The notes beneath the pieces are model-generated. The model was not told where the DNA came from. It searched no databases and saw nothing but the letters and a program-made list of their open reading frames with translations. Positions 51,877-60,929 of a stretch of 64,000 bases of DNA are shown here, in pieces. A program made the translations under genes and the position numbers. Positions within the stretch are counted from its first letter, which is position 1. Each line of letters starts with the position of its first letter. The DNA comes from Nocardia sputorum (GTDB taxonomy: Bacteria; Actinomycetota; Actinomycetes; Mycobacteriales; Mycobacteriaceae): contig NZ_AP026978.1 in the NCBI RefSeq assembly GCF_027924405.1, positions 3,596,001-3,660,000 on the forward strand, written 5' to 3'.

Positions 51877-53103
51877 TCAGTGCCCGGGCGCGGCCTGTAG
51901 TTCGGGCGCGGCGGCGGCCAGCAATGCGTCGCGGTCGCGGCTCAACGGAGGGTAGATACGCCGGGTGTTGATGGCGCGCTTGGTGTTTTTGGCCTGCTCG
52001 CCGCACGCGACCACGTGGCGGTCCCAGCCCTCGGTATAGACGGCCCCTGCCGGCCCGAGATCGAGAACCGTGACGTACCAAGGGATCCGCAGCGGCTTCA
52101 TGGGCTTGCCCAGAAGATCGCCGATGACGTTGTATCCCGCGTACCGGCCCATCGGGCGGCTGTGCTGGCAGGACATCACCGACCTGTGCTCGTCGTCCAT
52201 TTTCGCGGCAGCGACGTCACCGGCGGCGAATACCCCGGCTACACCGCAGACCCGCAGGTAATCGTCTACGGGGAGTCGGCCCAGCCGGTCACGATCGACC
52301 CCGAAATCCGCGGCGAGCGGGTTGGCCCGCATGCCTGCACACCAGACGACGGTGGCGGCGGGCACCACTTCGCCTGACGAGAGCGTCACGCTGCGCTCGT
52401 CGACGGCGACGACCCCGACGCCCAACTCGGTCTCGATCCCGGCGTAGGCCAGCGCCGCCTCGATGACCGGTCGCGCCGATACGCCCATGTCCGAGCCGAC
52501 GAACGGGTTGCGGTCGATCAAGACCACCCGCGGTGCGACGGCACGCGCGGCGAAGGTGTCGGCGAGCATCGCGGGCAGCTCGGTCGCCTCCTCGATCCCC
52601 GTCAAACCTGCTCCGACGACGACTACTGTCGCGGCCGCCGGATCGGCGGGGCCCTCGGCAAGCCGGCGCAGGTGGGCTTGCACTCGGGTCGCTGCGTCAT
52701 AGGTGTCGATGTCGAAACCGAACTCCCGCAGGCCAGGGATATCGGGCTTGACCACCTGGCTGCCCAACGCGAGCACCAGCCGGTCGTAGCCGTGAGCGCC
52801 CGCGGTGGATTCCACGGTCCGGGCCGCAGTATTGATCGCCGTCACTTCGCCGATGATGTGCTCGACTCCGACCGGATCGAGTAGAGCGCTCAGCGGGATG
52901 CGGGAGGTGCTCAGATCGGTTTCGTAGTCGCGCACGCGAATGTCGTGATAAGGCGTAGCACTGATCATCGTGATATCCACGGTTCCGAGCCCCACCCCGA
53001 GTTCGTCGAGCCGCCTGGCAGCCGCGAGCGCCGCCCACAGACCCGCGAACCCGGACCCGAGAACCACGACACGCGGAGCATCGGTCACTGCAAGGCGCCG
53101 CAC
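51877..53103 (-). CDS. NAD(P)/FAD-dependent oxidoreductase (NDH-2-like)
   Basis: The 408-residue protein has two Rossmann motifs, VVVLGSGFAGLWAALAA for FAD and VVVVGAGLTGIEEATEL for NAD(P)H, and the FAD-contacting GVAGVFAAGDVAA. The C-terminal part (YAGYNVIGDLLGKPMKPLRI) matches type 2 NADH dehydrogenases or related pyridine-nucleotide disulfide oxidoreductases. No membrane-anchor helix is obvious. The product would pass electrons from NAD(P)H to a quinone or another acceptor. Starts at 53103 or V6 are possible. Confidence 0.86.
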   Translation of the reverse strand: MRRLAVTDAPRVVVLGSGFAGLWAALAAARRLDELGVGLGTVDITMISATPYHDIRVRDYETDLSTSRIPLSALLDPVGVEHIIGEVTAINTAARTVESTAGAHGYDRLVLALGSQVVKPDIPGLREFGFDIDTYDAATRVQAHLRRLAEGPADPAAATVVVVGAGLTGIEEATELPAMLADTFAARAVAPRVVLIDRNPFVGSDMGVSARPVIEAALAYAGIETELGVGVVAVDERSVTLSSGEVVPAATVVWCAGMRANPLAADFGVDRDRLGRLPVDDYLRVCGVAGVFAAGDVAAAKMDDEHRSVMSCQHSRPMGRYAGYNVIGDLLGKPMKPLRIPWYVTVLDLGPAGAVYTEGWDRHVVACGEQAKNTKRAINTRRIYPPLSRDRDALLAAAAPELQAAPGH

Positions 53104-53295
53104 GTCGTCATTCTACGACCGCAGCCGGACTGCGCGCTTCTTGATGATGCTGGTCAGGGCGCTTTCAGGCCCGGGCCACACCGCACGAGATCGCCGGAGC
53201 CGAGCCCTTTGTGCCTTGACAAGCAGCGCGACGGCCCGGCACCGGTCGCCGGGCCGTCCGCCGTTTTACTCCGTGCTCGGCCGCCGACCTGCGCC

Positions 53296-53490
53296 CTACA
53301 CAGGGTTCAGCGGCGGCGAGGGCGGAAAAACGACCGGCAGTGCGGCCGGTGCCCGATGGAAAGGTCCCGGACGCCGGACGAGTTCTTCGACCGGCACCGC
53401 CGGCTCCAGATCCGGGAACGCGTCGAGCAGCAGGTCGTACGGTGTGCCATCGAGGTGAGTGATGCGGAGTGTGGAGTCGAGTCGGCTACA
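53296..53490 (-). pseudogene. Possible C-terminal fragment overlapping the SDR gene end
   Basis: This reverse frame reads RITHLDGTPYDLLLDAFPDL followed by EPAVPVEELVRRPGPFHRAP and ends PLNPV at 53296. It has the look of a protein tail but no start codon; its upstream part overlaps the SDR 3' end in another frame. I treat it as a gene relic. The remaining part of 53104-53485 holds nothing recognisable. Confidence 0.3.
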
Positions 53491-54250
53491 GCATCGCTGC
53501 CGGGATGACCGAGATCAGTCCGCCGTCGACGAGGATGTCCTGCCCGTTGATGTAGGACGCTTCGTCCGACGCGAGGAAGGCGACCGCCGCCGCGACGTCC
53601 TCCGGGGTTCCGACCCGGCCGGCGGCGACCGTGGTGGCGATCGCGGACTTGACCTCGGCGGATGCTTCGGCTTGGAAGGCCGGGGTGTCGATGTACCCAG
53701 GGCTCACGGAGTTGACGCGGATGCGCCGGGGCGTCAGATCGGCGGCGAAGGTGCGGGCCAGACTCTGCACCGCGGCTTTGCTCGCGGTGTACAGGGCTGC
53801 GGCGGGTGCGCCGCGGTACGCGGCAAAGGATGCGTTGATGACGATCGCCGCGCCGTCCGGCAGGAGGGGCAGCGTCTTCTGGATGGTGAAGAACGCGGCC
53901 TTGAGATTGGTGTCGAGGACTCGGTAGAACTCACCTTCGGTGACCTCGTCGAGGGTCTGGAACGCGCCGATGCCCGCGTTCGCGAACACCACGTCCAGCC
54001 GGCCGAACCGCTCGCGGACAGTTGTGGCCAAGGTTTCCAGATCGGTGAGATCGGCTGCGTCACCGGCAATTCCGAGTGCCCGATCGCCGAGTTCGCCGAC
54101 CGCCGCGTCGAGCCGGGCCTTGTCGCGCCCGGTGACGATCACCCGCGCTCCTTCGGCGATGAGCCGATGCGCGGTGGCCAGGCCCATGCCGCTGGTGCCA
54201 CCGGTGATGAGTGCGATCTTGCCGTGGTATCGGGAACTGTCGTGCGTCAT
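53486..54250 (-). CDS. Short-chain dehydrogenase/reductase (classical SDR)
   Basis: The 254-residue SDR has the cofactor motif [21 protein letters not shown] (NAG), catalytic Ser in [14 protein letters not shown] for Tyr and Lys, and PGYIDTP. The end [10 protein letters not shown] is typical. It oxidises or reduces an alcohol/ketone with NAD(P). It lies 76 bp downstream of an MmyB-type regulator on the same strand, a pairing common in actinobacteria, so the regulator probably controls it. Confidence 0.92.
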   Translation of the reverse strand: MTHDSSRYHGKIALITGGTSGMGLATAHRLIAEGARVIVTGRDKARLDAAVGELGDRALGIAGDAADLTDLETLATTVRERFGRLDVVFANAGIGAFQTLDEVTEGEFYRVLDTNLKAAFFTIQKTLPLLPDGAAIVINASFAAYRGAPAAALYTASKAAVQSLARTFAADLTPRRIRVNSVSPGYIDTPAFQAEASAEVKSAIATTVAAGRVGTPEDVAAAVAFLASDEASYINGQDILVDGGLISVIPAAML

Positions 54251-54326
54251 GGCTCCAGCGTGCCGACGCTGCCCCGGAACAAACAGTGCGCATTTATGGT
54301 GGGTGTGGCACCACCACCTTGCGACG

Positions 54327-55172
54327 TCAGGCGGGCGAGGCGACGCGCAGGCGGTGCAGCCGCTCCAGGCGCTGCGCGGTGGCGGTCTCCGGCCGCGGGT
54401 TGTACAGCACCAGTTGCCATTCGGGATGGTCGGCGACCGTCAGCGTCGTCGCGTCGAAGAACAATTCACCGAGGTCGGGATGACGCAGTGCGTTCACCGC
54501 CTGCGCCGGCACTCCGACTTCCTGCCGCTCCCAGAGTTCGGCGAATTCCGCGCTCACCGACCGGAGATCGTCCACCACTTTGCGGAAATCGGCGTCACCA
54601 GGACAAATGGCTGCGCTTGCCCGATAAGCGGCAACGATGGCCGGTGCGTTCTCCGCCCATATCTCGTCCATGGCGCGATAACGCGGATTGGTGAAATAGG
54701 TGAGCAGGCAATTGTGTTCGCCGTCGCCGTAGCCGAACACCACCCGCGCGGTCTCGTTGAAGGTCAGTACATTCCAGTACCGGTCGCGCAGCACCGCTGG
54801 CCGCCCGTCCCAGGCATCGATCAACTGCTGCACCTCGGGCGTGACGGCTGTTCCCGGCGCGCACTCGAGAGGAGGCGGATTGAGTCCTGCCAGCAGGTAC
54901 AGATGGATCCGTTCCGGTTCGCTCAGCAGCAGGACTCGGGCGATCGCATCGAGCACCTCGTCGGAGACGGTGATGACGCGCCCCTGCTCCAGCCAGGTGT
55001 ACCAGGAGACGCCGACCCCGGCCAGCACGGCGACCTCTTCCCGTCGCAATCCAGGCGTGCGCCGCCGGCCCGTCGCCGGAATACCGACGTCCTCCGGACT
55101 CAGCCGCGCCCGCCTGGCGCGCAGAAAGTCACGTAACAACTCGCGGCGTCGCGGCACGGCTTCGCTGGTCAT
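54327..55172 (-). CDS. XRE-family regulator with MmyB-like ligand-binding domain
   Basis: The start is set at ATG 55172 ([20 protein letters not shown]), since the frame open to 55229 adds a nonconserved lead. The 281-residue protein has an N-terminal helix-turn-helix ([27 protein letters not shown]) and the C-terminal MmyB domain ([40 protein letters not shown]), which in the family binds a fatty acid-like ligand. It likely regulates the SDR gene just downstream and itself. Confidence 0.92.
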   Translation of the reverse strand: MTSEAVPRRRELLRDFLRARRARLSPEDVGIPATGRRRTPGLRREEVAVLAGVGVSWYTWLEQGRVITVSDEVLDAIARVLLLSEPERIHLYLLAGLNPPPLECAPGTAVTPEVQQLIDAWDGRPAVLRDRYWNVLTFNETARVVFGYGDGEHNCLLTYFTNPRYRAMDEIWAENAPAIVAAYRASAAICPGDADFRKVVDDLRSVSAEFAELWERQEVGVPAQAVNALRHPDLGELFFDATTLTVADHPEWQLVLYNPRPETATAQRLERLHRLRVASPA

Positions 55173-55425
55173 AAGCCACGGTAACAAGCGAACTGCCCGG
55201 GGCGGGGCTCCGGCCGTCGCACCGGTCACTGCCGGGCCGCATCGCGACCTCGGCGACGCTCACCGCGCGGCGTCGCTCGATAGGCGCAGTGCGTCCATGA
55301 GGGCGAAGTCGGCGTGCAACATGCCCGACGAGCCCTCGTCGCGGTGGGAGGATTCCGCCGCGACACCAGTCGACCGACACGCAACGGGCGCTGGGCGTCG
55401 AACGCGGGCGGGCGTCGAACGCGGC

Positions 55426-56931
55426 TCACAGCGGCGCCGACTGCCACCACTGGTCGAAGAGGTCCTGGCCGGTGTGGTGGTCCCAGGACACGTCCACGAC
55501 GACCCACGCTCGCGCCGGGTCGTCGAAACCGGCCGTGAGCAGTCCGGTGTTTCCGCCCGGGTAGTGGCTCCAACGCACCCGCCCGGATCCGGACGACCTG
55601 CGCCAGGTGTCCTGGCGGGTGGTGTCGTTGTCGATGTCGGTCTCGAACGTCGAGTCCCGTCGCGGGTCACCGCGCCGGAAAGACCATACATACCAGTGGA
55701 TGCCGTTGTCCTGGTGGCATTCGACCGCAGGAGCTCCGCCGTTGTTGACCACGTCGATATCGGTGCAGCGGGCGCCCTGATATCCGACGCCATCGGGTGT
55801 CGCCGGTAGCAGGCCGGGGAACAACGCGACGAGTTCGGCATTGCGCCCCCAGGCAGACGTGGTGACCGCCGTGGTGGTGCTCGCGGGCACCGTCGTGGCA
55901 GCGGGTGTGGTAGACGGACTCGCACTGTTGGGCGTCGCCACTCCGGGAACGGTCCCCGCCCGCAGGAGCAGCGCACCGGCGAGCGCGAGCAGCGGCACCA
56001 GCACGGCGGCCGCGATCACCAGTGCGCGTGGAGATTTCCGCGCCGCCGGTGCGGGCTGCGGGGGCACGGCAGGCTGTGGGCGCGGCGGCGCGAGCGCCGC
56101 TGCCGCAGCGGCGGCCAGTGCGCGGCAACTGTCGTAGCGGTCCGCGGGACGTTTCGCCATCGCGGTGGCGATCACGTCGTCCAGCGCGGCGGGCAGGGCC
56201 GGGTCGGTCGCCGAGGGCCGCGGTGGCGGTTCGGCCAGGTGCGCGCGCAGCACCGCCGCGGGTGTCGTGCGCGCGAACGGCATACTGCCGGTGAGCATCT
56301 GGTAGAACGTCGCGCCGAGGGCGTACACGTCGCAGCGATGGTCGAGCGGCTCGCCCCGGATCTGTTCGGGGGCCACGTACCCGAGCGTCGCGATCAGGGC
56401 TCCGGCGGCGGTCAGCCCACTGGTGTCGTCGCGGCTGCGCGCGATGCCGAAATCGGTGACGAAGACGTGGTCGCGCCCGTCGTCTCCGGCGGTGACCAGC
56501 AAGTTGGCCGGTTTGACGTCCCGGTGCAGCAGGCCGCGCCGATGAGCGGCGTCGAGTCCTGCGGCGGCTTGGGCGAGGATATCCACCGCCCGGCGCGGCG
56601 GCAGCGCACCCGCGTGGTGCCCGAGCAGCCGTGCCACATCCGAACCGGCCACGTACCGCATCGACATCCACAGCTGGTCGTCCTCGCTGCCGCGGTCGTA
56701 GATCTCCACGATGTTCGGATGATCCAGCCGCGCGGCCAGTTCGGCTTCGCGCCGGAACCGGGCGCGGAATTCGGCGTCGGCGCCGGCCGACGGGTCCAGC
56801 ACCTTCAGCGCGACCGAACGCGGCAGCCGCGGATGACGCGCCAGATACACCGTCCCCATGCCACCCGTGCCGAGCGTGCGCTCGATCCGGTACCCGGCGA
56901 ACACCGAGCCCGACCGCAGCTTCATGCCCAT
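55426..56931 (-). CDS. Membrane serine/threonine protein kinase with C-terminal ectodomain (kinase 1)
   Basis: The kinase domain (about residues 12-275) has LGTGGMGTVYLA, the ATP-anchoring Lys43, HRDVKPAN with catalytic Asp138, DFG at Asp160, APEQ and the GATFYQMLTG block. A Pro-rich juxtamembrane (PPRPQPAVPPQPAPAARKS) leads to a single transmembrane helix (about 303-324) and an extracellular part (about 360-501) containing AWGRNAELVALFPGLLPA, GVGYQGARC, WRRSSGSGRVRWSHY and GQDLFDQWWQSAPL. The ectodomain carries cysteines and is similar to that of the next kinase. It is 12 bp downstream of kinase 2; an operon is likely. Confidence 0.93.
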   Translation of the reverse strand: MGMKLRSGSVFAGYRIERTLGTGGMGTVYLARHPRLPRSVALKVLDPSAGADAEFRARFRREAELAARLDHPNIVEIYDRGSEDDQLWMSMRYVAGSDVARLLGHHAGALPPRRAVDILAQAAAGLDAAHRRGLLHRDVKPANLLVTAGDDGRDHVFVTDFGIARSRDDTSGLTAAGALIATLGYVAPEQIRGEPLDHRCDVYALGATFYQMLTGSMPFARTTPAAVLRAHLAEPPPRPSATDPALPAALDDVIATAMAKRPADRYDSCRALAAAAAAALAPPRPQPAVPPQPAPAARKSPRALVIAAAVLVPLLALAGALLLRAGTVPGVATPNSASPSTTPAATTVPASTTTAVTTSAWGRNAELVALFPGLLPATPDGVGYQGARCTDIDVVNNGGAPAVECHQDNGIHWYVWSFRRGDPRRDSTFETDIDNDTTRQDTWRRSSGSGRVRWSHYPGGNTGLLTAGFDDPARAWVVVDVSWDHHTGQDLFDQWWQSAPL

Positions 56932-56943
56932 CCCGTCCCCGGC

Positions 56944-58419
56944 TCAGATCGGCGCACCGCTCCACCATCTGTCGTACACATCCTGGCCCCCGGCGCCGCC
57001 GGAGGCGCTGACGACGCAGAAGCTCCGGTGGTCGGTGAACGCCACGTCCAGCAGTCCGAAACCGGCCAGCCGGTCGGTGGCCCAGCGGACGGTGCCCGTG
57101 CCCGACGACCGGCTCCATGGTTGTTCGCGCAGGTCGGCGCGGCCGAGGGTATCGGAGGTATAGGTCAGCGGACGCCGGGACGGGTCGCAGCGAATATTGA
57201 CGTTGATCCCCTCGTCGGTGGCGGCGGGACAGTGCAACCAGGCGCCGCGGTCGTCGTTGAGGGCGCAGCGCATGCCCTGGTAGCCCACGCCTTCGGGATC
57301 GGCGGGCAGCAGGTTCGGAAACGTCTCGACGATGTAGGCGGCGGGTCCCCAGGCCGATGCGGCCGCGGCGGTAGCGGGCGCAGTGGTGGTGGTGGGCTGC
57401 GACGCGGTGGACGTGGGCGCGGCGGTCGGATGCCCGCCGGATCGTTCGCCGGTGCGCAGCAGGATCACCGCCGAGGAGGCGACGACGACCAATGCCACCG
57501 CCCCAGCGAGCAACGCCGGCCGTCCGGTCCTCGCGCGCGGAGGCGGTGGGCGCAGGGCAGGAGCGGGCGGGACAGGCTGAGGCTCGAGCGCGCGGATCGC
57601 CGCGGCCGCGAGCTCCCCGCAGCTGTCGTACCTGGCGGCGGGATTCTTCGCCATGGCCCTGGCGACCACCTCGTCGACGGCCGGGGGCAGCGCCGGGTTC
57701 GCCCGTGACGGGCGCGGCGGCGGTTCGTACAAGTGCGCCTGCAGGCTTGCCGCTGGGGTACGGGGACCGAAAGGTACTGTGCCGGTCAGCATTTCGTACA
57801 GGGTGCAGCCGAGGGAGTAGACGTCGGCGCGATGGTCGAGCGGAGCGCCGGTCAGTTGTTCGGGCGCGGCGTAGGCCCAGCTGGCCAGCACCGATCCCGT
57901 GGTGGTCAGCGACGCGCTCGCGTCCAGCGATCGCGCGATACCGAAATCGGTGATGCGCACCGCGTCGGATCCGTCGTCGGCCGTCGACACCAGGATGTTC
58001 GCGGGCTTCACGTCGCGATGCAACAACCCCCCGCGATGTGCGGCGTCCAGCCCGCGAGCCGCGGCGGCGATGATCCGTACCGCGCGCCGAGCGGTCAGCA
58101 CGGCCGGACCGCGGCGCACCAGCTCCGCGGCGTCCACGCCGTCGACGTACCGCATGGCGATCCACAGCACCTCGCCCTCGGCGCCCCGGTCGTAGATGGA
58201 CACGACATTCGGATGCTCCAGCCGGGCCGCCAGTTCGGCCTCGCGCTCGAAGCGAGCCCGGAACTCAACGTCCGCACCCAGATCAGGATCGAGGATCTTC
58301 AGCGCGTCGCGCCGCGGCAACCGCGGATGCTCGGCCAGGTACACCGCGCCCATACCGCCCGCGCCGATCCGGCGCACGATGCGATAACCAGCGAAGACCT
58401 CACCCGGCTGCACAGACAC
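56944..58419 (-). CDS. Membrane serine/threonine protein kinase with C-terminal ectodomain (kinase 2)
   Basis: The frame extends to 58743 but the real start is GTG 58419 with AGGAGG seven bases upstream. The 491-residue product has an N-terminal kinase with IGAGGMGAVYLAEH, Lys40, HRDVKPANIL, DFGIAR, APEQL and LYEMLTGTVPFG, a Pro-rich linker and one transmembrane helix (PALLAGAVALVVVASSAVIL). The ectodomain contains SAWGPAAYIVETFPNLLPA, GVGYQGMRC, WSRSSGTGTVRWATD and GQDVYDRWWSGAPI. The two kinases clearly arose by duplication. The stop lies 12 bp upstream of kinase 1's start. Confidence 0.93.
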   Translation of the reverse strand: MSVQPGEVFAGYRIVRRIGAGGMGAVYLAEHPRLPRRDALKILDPDLGADVEFRARFEREAELAARLEHPNVVSIYDRGAEGEVLWIAMRYVDGVDAAELVRRGPAVLTARRAVRIIAAAARGLDAAHRGGLLHRDVKPANILVSTADDGSDAVRITDFGIARSLDASASLTTTGSVLASWAYAAPEQLTGAPLDHRADVYSLGCTLYEMLTGTVPFGPRTPAASLQAHLYEPPPRPSRANPALPPAVDEVVARAMAKNPAARYDSCGELAAAAIRALEPQPVPPAPALRPPPPRARTGRPALLAGAVALVVVASSAVILLRTGERSGGHPTAAPTSTASQPTTTTAPATAAAASAWGPAAYIVETFPNLLPADPEGVGYQGMRCALNDDRGAWLHCPAATDEGINVNIRCDPSRRPLTYTSDTLGRADLREQPWSRSSGTGTVRWATDRLAGFGLLDVAFTDHRSFCVVSASGGAGGQDVYDRWWSGAPI

Positions 58420-58496
58420 GGCCCGTCCTCCTCCCTGACCGAGGAGGATACCGGTCGATCGCCCAGGTACCCAGCGAGCCCACTTCCACCGCGCAC

Positions 58497-58713
58497 GCGC
58501 GGCCGAGGCCAGACCACGGATCACCGCGTCGAGCTCGAGCGCGCGTCGAGCGGCCGAAGACGGACGGAGCGACTTTCCCTGTGCAGCGACATCGGCCTCA
58601 GCACCGCCGCCATCCACCAACTCCAGCCCGCTCGCCGACCTCCGCCACCGGCCCACGTCCCCGGATCGGTACAGCTGTGCGCCGTCGCGGTCGAACGGGT
58701 TGGCACGAATCCG
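58497..58713 (-). pseudogene. Fossil of an NRPS adenylation domain (A7-A8 region)
   Basis: Upstream of kinase 2's start, the same reverse frame encodes RIRANPFDRDGAQLYRSGDV followed by GRWRR, the A7 motif region (ANPF...LYRTGDLVRW) of nonribosomal peptide synthetase adenylation domains. Further on, ELV, EADVAAQGKSLRPSS and ALELDAVIRG follow at the spacing of the A8 region (RADDQVxxRGxRIE...DAVIRG). The rest of the synthetase is absent. No other gene is supported in 58420-58907. Confidence 0.55.
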
Positions 58714-58907
58714 CCCGCCGTCCGTGCCGGCGCTCCGATGCACGCCGGCTGGGCCACCGGTGCGTGGCCGACGGCGACGCCATGCACGGCGCCGTGGTGG
58801 GAGTGCCGTTCATATGCTCGCCGACGCAGGCGGGGTGCACGGACGGGCGCGGCACGGGTGTACCGGACCCGGTATGCGGACTCGCCGCGGGCGATGCCGA
58901 GCCGGTG

Positions 58908-60179
58908 TCAGCGGCCGTGCAGCCAGCTCTCCTTCAGTTTCCAGTGGTTGTCCCACCACGCCTGTACGGCCGCGGGGTCGGCGTTCCACGGCGGCGGCGG
59001 AGCTTCGCCCGGGAAGAGGTAGGTGTCGTCCGGAACTGCGGCCGTGGTCGGGGACGGGCCGGGCGGTTCGGGCGAATACGTGGTGGTGGGCGGCCGGTGC
59101 CGCTCCGGTGGTGGTTGCGGCTCGAACTGCGGTGGGGCCGGAGGCGGCGGCGGCAGGGGTTCCGCGGCCGGCGATCGAGCCTGGTCGTCGACGGGGTACG
59201 GCGCAGGCGCAGGCGGCACGGGCGGTCCCGGATACGGCTCGGGAAGGGCAGCCGGGCCGGGCAGTACGGCGATCGGAGCCTGCTCGCCCGCGGCGACCGG
59301 CGGAGCCTCCGCCGGATTGGGGACGACGGGCTGCGCGGCGGAGATCGGCGCTTCCACGGGGCCGCGGCCCTCGACGTCGGCCGGGCGACCCTCCCGTGCC
59401 TGCGCGACCGCGATCGCGGCTCCGCCCAGCACTGCGGCCGCGGCCGCCCCGGCCAGGATCACGCGGCCCGGATGTCGGCGATCCGACGCCGCCGGTGCCG
59501 CCGATGCGCTCCGGAACGGAGCCGCGGCGACCAAGGCCGCGCCGTAGGCGGCAGCGTCCGCAGGGTCGGGCGCCACGATGACCGGTACGGCGAGCCCGCG
59601 CCGCACCGCGGCCACGACGTCCGGGTTTCCCGCCGAGGAGCCACAGAGAACCACAGCATCCGGCGACAGCTCGGCCGCCGCCAGCGCGGGACGGATCCGG
59701 CCGATCGCCAGCTCCGCGGTATCGGCGTCGACGACACCGGACGACCACGCGCCGGAGGTGCGGATCTGGTGGCGATCCGGGCCGGTGACGAGATAGGACG
59801 TGTGGTATCCGACGACCTCCAAGACCAGCAGGGTGTCGTACCGCGCCAAGCCCGGGAAGTCCTGCAGCAGCGCCAGCAGTGCCGTTTTCGTCGAGACGAG
59901 CGACGATGATCGCCACGACACCGATGACAGTTGCGAAACGATAGCTCGCCGCTCGGCCACCGTTCGGTAGGCCACGGCTACGTCGTCGATTTCGGCGTCG
60001 GTTCCGGCCTCGTCCGTCAACGCGTCGAGCGCGGCGGCCACCGCGGCGGCGGTCGAGCGCTCGACCGGCTGCGCGATGTCCCGCAGCACTTCCGGCCGGG
60101 TACCCCGTGGCGCCGTCGACGTGAGCATCACGCCACGCACCACGGCCTGTTCAGCTGATATTCCGACTGTGGCCCTCAT
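58908..60179 (-). CDS. DUF7159-like membrane protein with proline-rich tail
   Basis: The start is set at ATG 60179 with AGAGGTGAT upstream; the frame opens at 60317. The 423-residue protein has an actin/ParM-like N-terminal half (RATVGISAEQAVVRGVMLTS; TLLVLEVVGYHTSYLVTG; VVLCGSSAGNPDVV), one transmembrane helix (VILAGAAAAAVLGGAAIAVA, about 255-275) and a long Pro-rich extracellular tail ending WNADPAAVQAWWDNHW. This layout fits the DUF7159 family of mycobacteria and relatives; the assignment is from memory and function unknown. It sits in the same direction as the twin kinases, separated by the NRPS fossil. Confidence 0.72.
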   Translation of the reverse strand: MRATVGISAEQAVVRGVMLTSTAPRGTRPEVLRDIAQPVERSTAAAVAAALDALTDEAGTDAEIDDVAVAYRTVAERRAIVSQLSSVSWRSSSLVSTKTALLALLQDFPGLARYDTLLVLEVVGYHTSYLVTGPDRHQIRTSGAWSSGVVDADTAELAIGRIRPALAAAELSPDAVVLCGSSAGNPDVVAAVRRGLAVPVIVAPDPADAAAYGAALVAAAPFRSASAAPAASDRRHPGRVILAGAAAAAVLGGAAIAVAQAREGRPADVEGRGPVEAPISAAQPVVPNPAEAPPVAAGEQAPIAVLPGPAALPEPYPGPPVPPAPAPYPVDDQARSPAAEPLPPPPPAPPQFEPQPPPERHRPPTTTYSPEPPGPSPTTAAVPDDTYLFPGEAPPPPWNADPAAVQAWWDNHWKLKESWLHGR

Positions 60180-60929
60180 GAGATCACCTCTGCTCGACCG
60201 GTCTCGGACGGGATTCGTCACCGCGGCCGCCGACGATCGGCCCGGGTTCGGATCCGGGTCACACGCTCGCCGAACGCCCGCCGCACGAGATGACGCTGTC
60301 GAAGACCACGAGGGCAAGCCCTGACCGGTAGGTGCGGGCGTGCTCCGAGGTACCTGGCCTCCTCGGCGCCGCTGGTAGATGCCACGTGTTAGCTAACGAT
60401 CAGAATACGTCTGTTCCCGCGGTCCGGATACGGCTTCGATGCCGCGTCGGGCGGGATGCGGGAACAATCTCGACGAAGGACTCATCGCCACCGTGCGACG
60501 ACCGGCGAAGGTCCCGGCGCCATCGGCTCCGACAATCTCGGCGACCTTCCGCGGTCGGCCGCGAATGCCCCGGAATCGGATGCCGCTGCTGTTACCCGGT
60601 CGACGCCGCGGTGTGGGCGGCGGCGAGCGGCCCAGACACCGGGACCGTGCCGCCGCTTTCGGGTCTGCGCGGTGGTGAGCGGTGTGCATTCGTCGGCCGG
60701 ATCGTAGGTCCTGGAGGACCGGACCGGCCACCCCCGTGCCGGGGCTCCGGGCGGCCACACTGCACCCGGATGGTCCTTCCGGAAAGTTGCACCACTATGC
60801 CCGCGACTCCGGTGGGACTGTGGTCGGTGTCGCGGCTCCGCAGTCCAGCCTGTACATGCGCCACCCTCGGTCCGCCCCTACGCCGAAACAGCAGCCCGAA
60901 GGCGAGACCCGGTTTACCGGCGCGATGGG
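60180..60929. other. Long stretch without a supported gene
   Basis: All frames here look like shadows of GC-rich noncoding DNA (Arg-, Ala- and Pro-rich, no motif). A 10-bp palindrome GTTAGCTAAC at 60388-60397 stands in a small AT-rich island, 209 bp before the DUF7159-like start, and could be part of a promoter or operator. Confidence 0.3.
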
